The translations under genes were made by a program, and so were the position numbers. 64,000 bases of DNA from an uncultured Paracoccaceae bacterium. Its GTDB lineage: Bacteria; Pseudomonadota; Alphaproteobacteria; Rhodobacterales; Rhodobacteraceae. Location of the stretch: NCBI GenBank assembly GCA_947503935.1, contig CANNFR010000006.1, positions 288,728-352,727 of the forward strand, written 5' to 3'. The notes below the pieces were generated by a model. The model was given only the letters and a program-made list of their open reading frames with translations. It was not told the origin of the DNA and did no database searches. Shown piece by piece: positions 24,592-34,200 of the stretch (within the stretch, counting starts at the first letter, position 1; each line of letters opens with the position of its first letter).

Positions 24592-26876
24592 TGGACATCG
24601 AAGCCTGGCTGTCTGCATCGTACGGAAAGGTGATAGCGGCCGGGGACCTTACGTTCCCGGCCGCGGTTTCGTTCGCGCGGTTTGTGGATCGTCACGCCGC
24701 GGATGTTGCTACCGTCACCGAGTTGCGCCAGGGGGCGGCCGGCGAATTGGTCGAACTGACCTTCAGGACCGGCAGGCCCCAGCAGAGCGTAATCCCGATC
24801 AAACGCACTGAGCGGCTCGGGATCCGCTTTGGCGAAGGTGACACCATGCCCTTCGTCTATGTACTGCGTAGCGACTTTCCAGACACCGCGCATCAGAATC
24901 TCACCGCAGAAGGCGCGCCGCGCGCGATCTGCATCGACGATCGTAGTTGGGCCGAGGCCCGCCTCACATGGACGCCGGCCGAACTCGTTCATCGCATCCT
25001 CACCTGGTTCCGACGCGCCGCCGAGGGAAACCTGCATGATGCCCGCCAGCCGGTCGATCCTCAGATGTTCGGGACGGGATACAGCCTGATCATGTCCCGC
25101 GCGTTGATCAAGCATGCCAGCAAACATGACCTCATCGCTATCCCGGACGACACCGGCACATTGATGCGCGTGATCCCACGTTCCGAACTGAGCGGCGCGG
25201 TCAAAGCACTGCCGCTGACGGTCGCCGCCTTCAGTGTGCCTCCCGAAGAAATGGTTCGATTGTCTTTTGCCCCGGGAAACCTCGCTAGTTTAGCTGACAT
25301 GTTTGCAGCGCGTGGGATCGACCTTTTCGCCGACCTTCGCGCGCGCTTTGGCGCCTGGCTGGATGATGCCAAAACCAATGCCGCGCGGATAAACTCTTGT
25401 CTTGCGGTAATCGTCGAGATGCCAATCACGGCTCCTGACGGCGCACAGCAGGGGACCGATCTGCGGGCCTTCGTGACCGCCAAGAAGGTCGGCGACATCG
25501 CGGTTGCACTTGGAGTTGCCCACAAGACGGCGAGCAAGGACCAGGGTGGCGCCGCAGGCTATGTGAGCGCGCTAGTTGGCGGTTCGATTGATGAGGCTGA
25601 GCTCGGCGGACTGGCGATGCTTCCCGTCGAAGTCCATGCGACCTTTGACCGTGCCCTGGCGACGCAGATTGCTGGCCGTGCGGTCGAGGATGATCGCCGC
25701 GCGGTGATTGTTGGCGGTGGCGCAATTGGCGCGCATGTCGCTCCGTGTCTTGCTCGAGAGGGGCGTTTCCGCTGGACTGTGATCGACGATGACGTCTTGC
25801 TGCCGCACAACCTTGCCCGGCATATCGCGTTCGCGGGCAACGTAACGCAGCGCAAGTCCGATATCCTAGCCGGCGCGGTTGCAAGTATCCTCGACGACGA
25901 GAGCTCTGTTGCAGAAGCCATCACCGCCCGGGTTGGTTCTGATGGGCACCGGAATGAGGATGTCGACCGTGCGCTTGAAGAGGCAGATCTCATCATTGAC
26001 GCGTCCGCTTCGCTGTTGGCGGAGCGTTACCTCTCCGATCATCAAGCGGGGGCCCGCCGGATCAGCATCTTCTTCAGCCCTGCGGGCGATGCCGCTGTAC
26101 TCCTCGCAGAGCCAAAGGATCGCAGCGTCACGCTGCGCGATTTGGAAGCGCAGTATCTTGGCCACGTCGTTCACGAGGAGGCCCTCGCGGGTCACCTGGC
26201 GACGCCGGCACGCACAGTCGCCTACACCGGCGCCTGCAGGGCCATCACTAGCCTAATCCCGGAATCACGCGTCATGGCGCTCAGCGGCCTCGTCGCAGAA
26301 GGGCTCGGCCAAGCAGCCAATGCCGATGAGGGTATTGTCCGCATCTGGTCGCTCGGTGAGGGCGGTGCGGTGCGCAGCTTCTCCTATCCCGCGGAGGCTG
26401 TGCGACGGTTCGATGTTGACGGCTGGCAAGTCGCCCTCGACGACGGCCTTCGCAGGCGTGTCGCGACGATGCGGGAAGAGCGGCTGCCAAACGAGACTGG
26501 CGGCATCATGTTCGGCGTGGTCGATATCCCGGCCCGGCGAATTCACTTGGCCGGTGCCGCTCCAGCGCCCACTGACAGCGTTGCGTCACCGGGCGGGTTC
26601 ACCCGCGGAACCGACGGTGTTCAGGAGACGATTGACCGTGTGATGACTGAGACGCAGGGGCAGATGAGATATGTTGGTGAGTGGCACTCGCACCCGCCCC
26701 GTGCCGGAGTAATGCCGAGCGTCACCGATCTTATCCAGATCAACTGGCTCGCTTCGATTTTTGACATGGACACTTTGCCCGGCTTGATGCTGATCGCCGG
26801 CGAGAACGAACTCGCTGTCGTCTTCATGCGCCAAGAGGATGTTCCAACCTTGCCCGCAGCGGAAACAGGCCGATGA
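24591..26876 (+). CDS. E2-E1-JAB triple fusion (ubiquitin-like conjugation and deconjugation)
   Basis: 761 residues with three modules. Residues ~10-150 resemble a bacterial E2 with candidate catalytic C114 (RAICIDDRSW, then a WTPAELVHRILTWF helix). Residues ~365-600 are a ThiF/E1 adenylation domain (GGGAIGAHV at 375-383, TVIDDDVLLPHNLARH at 396-411) with candidate transfer cysteine C549 (TGACRAITSLIP). Residues ~615-750 are a JAB/JAMM isopeptidase: E635, H699-x-H701 (GEWHSHPP), S710-x2-D713. All catalytic residues appear present. In type II CBASS these functions are split between Cap2 (E2-E1) and Cap3 (JAB). The middle region, 150-360, is unassigned. Confidence 0.85.
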   Translation: MDIEAWLSASYGKVIAAGDLTFPAAVSFARFVDRHAADVATVTELRQGAAGELVELTFRTGRPQQSVIPIKRTERLGIRFGEGDTMPFVYVLRSDFPDTAHQNLTAEGAPRAICIDDRSWAEARLTWTPAELVHRILTWFRRAAEGNLHDARQPVDPQMFGTGYSLIMSRALIKHASKHDLIAIPDDTGTLMRVIPRSELSGAVKALPLTVAAFSVPPEEMVRLSFAPGNLASLADMFAARGIDLFADLRARFGAWLDDAKTNAARINSCLAVIVEMPITAPDGAQQGTDLRAFVTAKKVGDIAVALGVAHKTASKDQGGAAGYVSALVGGSIDEAELGGLAMLPVEVHATFDRALATQIAGRAVEDDRRAVIVGGGAIGAHVAPCLAREGRFRWTVIDDDVLLPHNLARHIAFAGNVTQRKSDILAGAVASILDDESSVAEAITARVGSDGHRNEDVDRALEEADLIIDASASLLAERYLSDHQAGARRISIFFSPAGDAAVLLAEPKDRSVTLRDLEAQYLGHVVHEEALAGHLATPARTVAYTGACRAITSLIPESRVMALSGLVAEGLGQAANADEGIVRIWSLGEGGAVRSFSYPAEAVRRFDVDGWQVALDDGLRRRVATMREERLPNETGGIMFGVVDIPARRIHLAGAAPAPTDSVASPGGFTRGTDGVQETIDRVMTETQGQMRYVGEWHSHPPRAGVMPSVTDLIQINWLASIFDMDTLPGLMLIAGENELAVVFMRQEDVPTLPAAETGR

Positions 26877-28093
26877 GCGAACCAGCCATTGGCCTCTCAC
26901 TGTCCGGTGGCGGATCACGTGCCATCGCGTTTCATCTCGGATGCCTGCGAGCGCTGCACGATCTGGGAATTCTCGATGAGGTGAAGGTTGTCTCCACCGT
27001 ATCGGGTGGCAGCGTCATCGGTGCACTTTACGCCGCCAAGGACGAGCCGTTCCCGGCTTTCGAGAGAAAGGTGCGTGCTTTTCTCGCGCGCGGACTGGTT
27101 CGTCCGGCTTTGCGCAAGACGATCACGACCACAGAAGGTCTTCGCGCGGCATATTGTGCTGTGCTGCTGGGCGCGTTCAACCTCGCGATCGTGGCGGTCG
27201 CGGCTGGGCCACGACTGATTGCAAGGCTGCTGCCACCTGCGGCGAGAAAGACTTGGAACGTCGAAAACCTGCGAGCACCGCTACCGCGTTTTGCGAGCCG
27301 GACGACAATCTTGCGGCGGGTGTTCGATGAAGACGTCTTTCATGGTCAGAGACTTTGCGACCTGCCTGCGAAGCGCCCTTTATTGATTATCAATGCCGCC
27401 GACCTGCGCACCGGTTCGGCGTTCTACTTCTCGCGCGAAAAGTCAGGATCTTGGCGACTTGGTGATCTGGCCGGGTCCGCGACCACGCTTGCTCATGCAG
27501 TGACGGCTTCTGCGGCATATCCACTGCTTTTGCCTGCGCTTGACGAGCGTCTCGCGTTTAACAAGCCAGACGGGTCTCGGCGTGAGGAACACGTGACTCT
27601 CACTGACGGAGGGGCTTACGACAATCTCGGCCTTGCACCGCTTTGGCCCGACCGTGACGCGTCGGTCAGCCTCAACGTCTCCGGTGTCGACACAATCATC
27701 TGTTGTCGTGCCGGCTATGGCCTGCGTTACGACCCACCCAGCCAATTCTTCGTAGCGCGGCTGACAAGCACCTTTGCCTGCATCTTTGATAGGGCGCAGA
27801 ACGCTGGCATAAAGCGTCTGTTCGATTTAAAGGCGGCGGGACGGATCAACGGCTTCTTGATACCGTTCCTAGGTCAGGATGACTCGCGTCTTGCCTGCGC
27901 GCCACCTGATCTCGTTTCTCGGGAGGAGGCCCATGGATACCCGACCGACTTTGCGGCTATGCCAGAAGAGTGGATTGAGAAACTCAGCAGGCGTGGAGAA
28001 CAATTGACCCGCGCATTGGTCACCGAACACATGCCAGAGCTGGTTTCAGGTTCAATTGAAGCAACTGCAGAACAGATGAAAGCCGGCTCTTGA
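26873..28093 (+). CDS. Patatin-like phospholipase
   Basis: 406 residues. The oxyanion loop SGGGSRAIAFHLG (11-23), nucleophile motif STVSGGS (Ser44, in a cPLA2-like SGGS form instead of GxSxG) and the DGG motif with Asp245 (LTDGGAYDNLG) give a complete Ser-Asp dyad. A hydrophobic stretch near 93-112 may help membrane contact. It overlaps the E2-E1-JAB gene by 4 nt, so it is its translational partner. Patatin proteins are membrane-degrading effectors in several anti-phage systems; effector status here is inferred. Confidence 0.85.
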   Translation: MSEPAIGLSLSGGGSRAIAFHLGCLRALHDLGILDEVKVVSTVSGGSVIGALYAAKDEPFPAFERKVRAFLARGLVRPALRKTITTTEGLRAAYCAVLLGAFNLAIVAVAAGPRLIARLLPPAARKTWNVENLRAPLPRFASRTTILRRVFDEDVFHGQRLCDLPAKRPLLIINAADLRTGSAFYFSREKSGSWRLGDLAGSATTLAHAVTASAAYPLLLPALDERLAFNKPDGSRREEHVTLTDGGAYDNLGLAPLWPDRDASVSLNVSGVDTIICCRAGYGLRYDPPSQFFVARLTSTFACIFDRAQNAGIKRLFDLKAAGRINGFLIPFLGQDDSRLACAPPDLVSREEAHGYPTDFAAMPEEWIEKLSRRGEQLTRALVTEHMPELVSGSIEATAEQMKAGS

Positions 28094-28388
28094 GGTCGGC
28101 GCTGCAGAGAGTAGCTGAAGATCAGCGACGCCGTGATTGTTGCATTGGACCTGTTTGTTTCGTCGAATTGATCGACCCAAGCGCATCCTTGCCTCGCTCT
28201 TGACTACGTTGGATACCAATTCGTTGCTCCTACTGGGTTCCAGATAAGTTCAGTCCACTTGGCTTCAGGACTGTGCTCTCGTTTCGGTAAAGGATCAAAA
28301 AAGAAGTGGTCTCATCAGGTGCTCCAAGCGCAATGAAGAGGATGAATTCGGCATGTCGTTTCAGTTTAGCCGCAATGCGCGGACTCAG
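28094..28388. other. Convergent gap without a recognised gene
   Basis: The gap lies between the 3' ends of the patatin and RES genes. No open frame of note, strong T-tailed hairpin or tRNA was seen. Confidence 0.5.
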
Positions 28389-29027
28389 CTACAGAACCTG
28401 AATATTCCAGGGAGCCATGACTGGACCCAACAACGACTTCGTCAGCTTGGGCGCTGCTGAACCTGCGGATAGCTTGGTTAGGATCACGCGGTCATAGATC
28501 GCAACGCAGAGCTGCTCGGTAAACCGACTTGAGTAGAGCATGCCACCAACATCGGGCATCTCCTTGTAAATAAACTCAGAAAAGTACTGGCCTGCTTGAT
28601 GGTCTGAGTAGCGGATCACATCGGTTGGCACGCCGAAGCGCACGGCATTCCCTGCGGTCAGGTCGAGTAGCGTCAGGGTTGCTCCCGGCGCGTTGGAAAA
28701 ATTGACCGCGGAACGCGTGTCGTAGCTTGGTTTGCGGAGTATGCGTGCGGGTGTGAGATCGAGACTGTCTCGAATGATGGCCTCGTAAGAGGCCGTTGCC
28801 AGGTTGATCGCGCCATAGAGCAGACCAAAGCGAGCCTTTCCGGTTGTTGTCGCCAGAGGGCTGAAGCGACTGGATCCGTACCCGAAGCTCAGCGGATTGA
28901 CCGCATAGGTCGTTTGCATGACGCGTACGAAATTAGTGATGGGTCTCGTGGTTTTCAGGCCAGAGAGCAACCCAGCAACCGCGCCTTTCTGAGTTGACGT
29001 CAAAGATACCAAGCGAAATGCGCTCAC
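28389..29027 (-). CDS. RES-domain toxin (NAD-degrading type)
   Basis: 212 residues with the RES-domain layout: VRVMQTTYAVNPLSFGYGSSRFSPL near residue 34-58, LYGAINLATASYEAIIRD at 70-86 (Glu82) and a later Ser region (GMLYSSRFTEQL). RES toxins split NAD+ to nicotinamide and ADP-ribose or its phosphate. It overlaps the antitoxin-type gene by 4 nt and comes second in the operon, the usual order for these pairs. Confidence 0.85.
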   Translation of the reverse strand: MSAFRLVSLTSTQKGAVAGLLSGLKTTRPITNFVRVMQTTYAVNPLSFGYGSSRFSPLATTTGKARFGLLYGAINLATASYEAIIRDSLDLTPARILRKPSYDTRSAVNFSNAPGATLTLLDLTAGNAVRFGVPTDVIRYSDHQAGQYFSEFIYKEMPDVGGMLYSSRFTEQLCVAIYDRVILTKLSAGSAAPKLTKSLLGPVMAPWNIQVL

Positions 29028-29839
29028 CCATGATCCCCGTAGTCAAAGCCCTCCTTGGCGCGCTTGATCTCAGCAAGACACGCGGTCAATTCCGAAGGTT
29101 TTGCGGCTTTGATCTTATCGATCGGGCGCGGATGCATGGCCCCGTAGAACACTGCGGAAGTCAGGAACGTCCAAGCCGCATAGTGATCCTCCTCAAAGAA
29201 CGCCAAAACCTCGGGTATGCCTTTCATGACGAGTCTGCCGTCAAACTGCTCTTTGGGTACGTGCAGCGCATTTTTGAAGAGTTTGAAGCCGATCAACTCG
29301 TTGGATTTTATGCGCCGCGTGATCGTTGATTTTGCTACATCCAGTTCCTGGGCGGCCTGATCCGCTGACCAGAATTCGTCATTGAAATCCTCATCCTCGA
29401 ACTCCGGCAGCGCGGCATTTTCTTTAAAAGAAACAAGCGATGCCAAATCCTGACCCACGATCGCAGGCTCCACCTCGACGCCGAGTGAAACGGCCCCGCT
29501 ATCCATGTCCAATGTCAGATCGACGGCAATTTCTGGATCGCTGATCTGCTCGAGTAAGGCCACAAGGTCCTTATCCAGAGCACGCTTCGGCCCACTCTTA
29601 ACTCGCACTCGTCGCTCCATACTGCCCTGTCCGTATTTGGGCAGTGCAACCTCCTTGACCTTGAAGCGTCCATTCTTGTCGTCCTGCCACAAGCGCAAAC
29701 GGTCGATACGTTGACCCAAAAGGTCGCCCACACCAGGCAATTGGCCCTGTGCTGCCGCGCCTGCGGCAAGCTCCTGCATATAATTTCCGAGCACTTCTAG
29801 GCTTCGTGTGGGATCGGTTGCCATCTTCGGATCAGTCAT
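29024..29839 (-). CDS. Antitoxin of the RES toxin, with DNA-binding and ParS/MbcA-type C-terminal domain
   Basis: 271 residues, larger than the usual ~150. Residues 156-195 form an excisionase-like helix-turn-helix (FWSADQAAQELDVAKSTITRRI), and the C-terminal part (205-265, AWTFLTSAVFYGAMHPRPIDKI) matches the toxin-binding Xre/MbcA/ParS fold. The N-terminal 150 residues are of unknown fold. It probably neutralises the RES protein and autoregulates through the dyad at 29878-29899. Confidence 0.75.
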   Translation of the reverse strand: MTDPKMATDPTRSLEVLGNYMQELAAGAAAQGQLPGVGDLLGQRIDRLRLWQDDKNGRFKVKEVALPKYGQGSMERRVRVKSGPKRALDKDLVALLEQISDPEIAVDLTLDMDSGAVSLGVEVEPAIVGQDLASLVSFKENAALPEFEDEDFNDEFWSADQAAQELDVAKSTITRRIKSNELIGFKLFKNALHVPKEQFDGRLVMKGIPEVLAFFEEDHYAAWTFLTSAVFYGAMHPRPIDKIKAAKPSELTACLAEIKRAKEGFDYGDHG

Positions 29840-29877
29840 GACGAACTCCTCTGAGTACGGGCATCATAGCCCCAAAT

Positions 29878-29899
29878 CGCACTCGTTGCAAGTAGTGCG
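29878..29899. promoter_or_regulatory. Dyad upstream of the RES toxin-antitoxin operon
   Basis: Arms CGCACT/AGTGCG around a central TTGCAA, a 22-bp dyad matching at 18 positions, 38 nt upstream of the antitoxin start. It fits an autoregulatory operator. Confidence 0.5.
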
Positions 29900-30065
29900 T
29901 TTGTTGCGGTTGGTGCAGATGTGGTGTAGGTTGGTCGCGATTTCAAGAGTCTTGGGCACGCGCTGTGACCGTCGCCCGGAGCATCACTGCTCTGAGGGGT
30001 CATTATCGCTGGAACTACGCGGCGAAAGATCGTAGAAATTGTAACTAATTGTATTCACAAAATTA

Positions 30066-31256
30066 ATGCCGGGGATGATGCGACTACTTGCTACAGCCGA
30101 CATTCATCTAGGTTCTCCGATCAGGTCGGTCGCGCTGCGAAACCCTGATCTTGGGGATCGTTTGAAGCAAGCCAGTCGCGACACATTCATACGGATCATA
30201 GAGCTGGCTATCTCCGAGAAGGTCGACACGCTCGTATTGGCGGGAGACATTTTTGACAACGGATACCCAGATCTCCGATCTCGCGCTTTCCTGGTAGCGC
30301 AGTTATCTCGCGCCGCAGAGGCCGGTGTGCCAACGGTCTTGGTCCGGGGTAACCACGACGCGTTGCTCGACCACAGTGCCCACGGAGAGCTTGGCCCTAA
30401 CATCCATCTTCTGCACAAAGAAATGCCAACTGTCGAAATCGGCGATGCCGCCTTTCACGGGCTTTCGTTCGATGCAGCTCATGTCGGAAAGAGCTTCCTC
30501 CCCGACTACCCGAAACCGGTGCCGGACAAGCGAAATGTCGGCCTTATGCATACCTCGCTCGATGGGGCTTCCGGTCATGACCCGTATGCGCCCTGTGCCG
30601 CAGTCGACCTGATGGCGCATGGCTTCGACCTTTGGTGCCTCGGTCACATCCATGCGCCTTTCGAGCGTTGGGATGACCAGGTCTTGGCGGTCATGCCGGG
30701 TATCCCGCAACCGCGCCATTTCGGTGAGCGTCAAGGCGGGACAGTTACGCTTGTCGAAATGGGAGAAGGCGCACCCATAGTCGAGCGGCGCGACGTTGCG
30801 CAGTTGGTCTTTGCCGAGTTGGAATTGGACCTCCACGACTCCGGCGATCAGCAGGATATGGTTGCTACCCTTAGAGACGGGTTCTTATCGGCGCAGCTCC
30901 CGAAAAAGGATGCCGCCGTCCGGCTGAGGGCAACGAGGTCAAGGCAGAGCGGCGCGTTTGTCACTGAGCTCGCAGCGGAAGTGCTGGACGACGTTGATCG
31001 GGTCTTTCTGGATAACGTCGAAGTCGTGCCGCCCTCCCGTACGCTCAAGACCGAGACAGATGACCTCGTTCGCCTGATGCGCGCTGAAATGGCGGAGGAC
31101 GGCTTCAGGCAAGCCGCCCTGCAACAACTCGATGAGGTCCGAACCGCGCTGCCGAATGAAATCGCTGCAGAACTGGAAGATCACGCTCTGGACGCATTGC
31201 TAGAGGACGCCATCGACGAGGTGATGCTTGCGCTTCATGCGGAGCGCGCGGAATGA
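30066..31256 (+). CDS. YhaO/SbcD-like metallophosphoesterase nuclease
   Basis: 396 residues. All five metallophosphoesterase motifs are visible: ADIHLGS (D12, H14), AGDIFDNG (D61), RGNHD (N96, H97), a later GLMHTSL and LGHIHAPF. The C-terminal half is the capping region. It is shaped like the nuclease half of the YhaO/YhaN or SbcD/SbcC complexes that process DNA ends. It overlaps the ATPase gene by 4 nt. The start is uncertain: ATG codons at 30075 and 30078 are alternatives. Confidence 0.9.
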   Translation: MPGMMRLLATADIHLGSPIRSVALRNPDLGDRLKQASRDTFIRIIELAISEKVDTLVLAGDIFDNGYPDLRSRAFLVAQLSRAAEAGVPTVLVRGNHDALLDHSAHGELGPNIHLLHKEMPTVEIGDAAFHGLSFDAAHVGKSFLPDYPKPVPDKRNVGLMHTSLDGASGHDPYAPCAAVDLMAHGFDLWCLGHIHAPFERWDDQVLAVMPGIPQPRHFGERQGGTVTLVEMGEGAPIVERRDVAQLVFAELELDLHDSGDQQDMVATLRDGFLSAQLPKKDAAVRLRATRSRQSGAFVTELAAEVLDDVDRVFLDNVEVVPPSRTLKTETDDLVRLMRAEMAEDGFRQAALQQLDEVRTALPNEIAAELEDHALDALLEDAIDEVMLALHAERAE

Positions 31257-34200
31257 GGCTGAATGCGCTGCATCTGATCCGCTATGGCAATTTCGAAGAC
31301 GCTGAGATCGTCTTTCCGGTGCCCGCGCGTGACACCCCTGATGTAACCGTCGTTTACGGGCCCAACGAGGCCGGAAAGTCGACCGCGTTTCATGCGTTAC
31401 TAGACATTTTCTTTGGCTTTCGGGCTGGTGCGCATCCCTACGCATTCCGGTTCGAGCGAAGCGACTTGCTTGTGGGGGCCGACCTTGACCTGTCCGGCCG
31501 CGGGGCAACTGTCCTGAGGCGCAACAGCAAGCGGTTGAAATCCTTGCTGGACATGCACAATCGGCCAGTCGCCGACGCGATCCTCGGGAGCGCGTTGCAC
31601 GGGTTAACGCGGGACGAATTCGAGGAGCGGTTCTTGCTGGATGAAAGGGGCCTGCGGGACGGCGGCGAACGGATTGCCAGTGCGAAGGGCGACCTTGGCC
31701 AACTTTTGCATGCGGGCGTCTCGGGCCTGACTGGCATTTCGGAGACGCTGAACACGCTTTCGGAGCGCGCCGAAAAATTTCACAAAAAACATGGCCGTGC
31801 CACGGAGCTGAAACTGGTGAGCGACCGCCTGAAACAAATCGGTCGCGAGCTTCGAGCGGATCGGCTGACCTCCGAACGGGAACGAACTCTTCGTCAAGAC
31901 CGTGACCAGAAGGCCGCACTGTTCGACGCGGAAAACACGGCGCTGGTCACCGCGCAGAAACGTCGTCTTGCCGCTACGGCGGCCAGTACTTGGTTCGACC
32001 GAACCCAGGAGATGGAACGACTCGCCGAGGCCCTGAAGGACTATCCGAGTGGCCCGGACCTGCCCCGGCATGCGGCCGAGCGCGTGGCGGCACTGGTGGA
32101 GAAAGTCTCCTCGCTCGAGGCCAGGATCACCGAGGCAGACGATGACGTCGCCGGCCTGGACCAGATCATTGAGGAGAACCCTGCTGACACGCTCTCCCCG
32201 GCGCTGAACGCCGAGTTGGAACGCCTGGATCAGATGACGGTCGATGGCGCCCCGTTGATGGACCGCGCCACGACGGCGCGCGCGGATCTCGACCGTCGCA
32301 CTGCAGACCGGGATGCTCTCGCCATGGAGATATCGACGGCGCGGGCGCGGCTTTCGGTGTCCGGCACTGCGGTGGCGGATCTCTTCCTCGACACGGCGGA
32401 GTTGGAAGAGATCGCCGAGGCTGTCGAGGCGTGCCGCATGGCCAGAGAGGCGTTGAACACGGCCAAGGCCGTCGCCGATGCAGCAAGAGCGCGAGAGGGC
32501 GAGGCGCCTAGCGAACCGCAAGATCTGGCGCTCCTGCGCGACGCATTCGAGGCCTGGAGGACGGTTTCGGACCTGACCACGTTCGAAACAGAGCGGGAAC
32601 AAACCCTCGCGCGCCTAACCAAGGCTGCCGCCGACTTGCCTGCGGACTGGACTGGCTTGGTCGACGCCGGCCTACCCGCACTCGAAACGCTTGAGAAAGC
32701 CGCGCGGGAGTGGTCGGACTTATCCTCGGACATCGCCGCAGCCAAGAGCAACATCGAGGAACGCTCGAAAGAATTCGAGGATGCCACAGCCGATCTCTCG
32801 GCTTTGCAGGCCGCGCCCGAAGCGGTGGATGCCGCAATGACCGAGGAAACCCGCCGCCACCGCGACCTGGCTTGGACACGCCACCGCGACGACCTGTCCG
32901 ATCCCTCCGCCGACCAATTCGAGGCAGCGATGCGCGCGGACGACAGCGCACGCGCCCATTTCGTTGCGGGGGCGGAGATCCGCCAGCGGCGACTTGAAGC
33001 GCAGAGGCGGGAAAAGACAGCGAAGGCGCGCTTCGAAACCGCTGAGGCGTGGCTGGCAGACCTGATCGATCGCCGCGAGAGTTTGTTAGAGGTTCATTCA
33101 AGGCTATCAGCAAGGCTCGGTCTGGAAGCAGGCACCATTCCAGCGGCTTTTGGACCACGCCGCCAGACCCTTTCAGCGGCGTCCAACGCCGCTGCCGATC
33201 ACTCGAACGCGCAAGCAGCGTTGGATACCCGCCGCCACCGCGAGGAAGCCTTGCGCACCGAACTGATGGAAGCGGCCCGCGCCTTGGATCTCGGCGGAGG
33301 TAAGGGCGATATGGCGGCCCGGGTGCAAAGAGTTCTGACGCTGGAAGAAAGTGATCGCAAGGCCTGGAGTAGATGGAGGGACAGCCAGAAGGCCATCGAC
33401 AAACTGGACGACGACGCGCTGGTCAAGAAGGACGATCTAAAGCGGGCCGAGCTCGATTTCGAACGGTTGACTTCTTCTTTGCCGCTACCGGATCGCTCGG
33501 TAGAGGGGGTCCGGACGGCTCTTCCACAGTTGCGGAACCTACTTCGGCTGCACACAGATCATCAGCGTCTCGATGAACGAATCGAGGCACTGCAGCGGGC
33601 GATTTCGGCGTTGTCAGAGGGGGCTGAACGGCTGGTGAAGATTCTTGGTGCGACAGAGGATCAGGGCGGGCGGGACCCCATTCAGACCATCGACCAGGCG
33701 CGCATACGTGTGGCGGCAGCAACGCGCGCCGACGAAAAACGTGGTGACGCCGAGTCGCGCAGGGACAAGCTTACGGCGGCACGTCTTCGCCATAACACTG
33801 ATCTTGGGACCGCAAGGAACGAGCTAGATGACCGCTTCAAGGGTCAAGACCAAGACGACAATCTAGCGCCGAGCGACCGGATAGCACGGCTCGTTGAGCG
33901 GGATCGGCTTCGCGCCGAGCGCCTGACTGCGGATCGGGATAGGCAGCAGGCCATCGTTGGCGTCGACAAGGACCTCTTCGGCGAGGAACTCGACCTATTG
34001 CCGGACGCCTCTCGCGGACCTGTTCTCGAACAGCAGGTGCAAGACGCGCAAGACAGCCGCGACGCAGCGCGCGATGCAGCACGTGAGGCCGAGCGTTTGT
34101 ACCGCGAAGCATTCGACGCCGCCGACCGTAGCGATCTGGCCACCGAACAGGCGACGCTACTGGAGACGCTCCGCAATGGCGGTCGCCAGGCGGTCGTTGC

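Noticed and set aside
23455..28093. Calling the operon type II CBASS
   Set aside because: No CD-NTase gene is present in or near the operon; the MBL motif in the first gene is clear and is not a nucleotidyltransferase.
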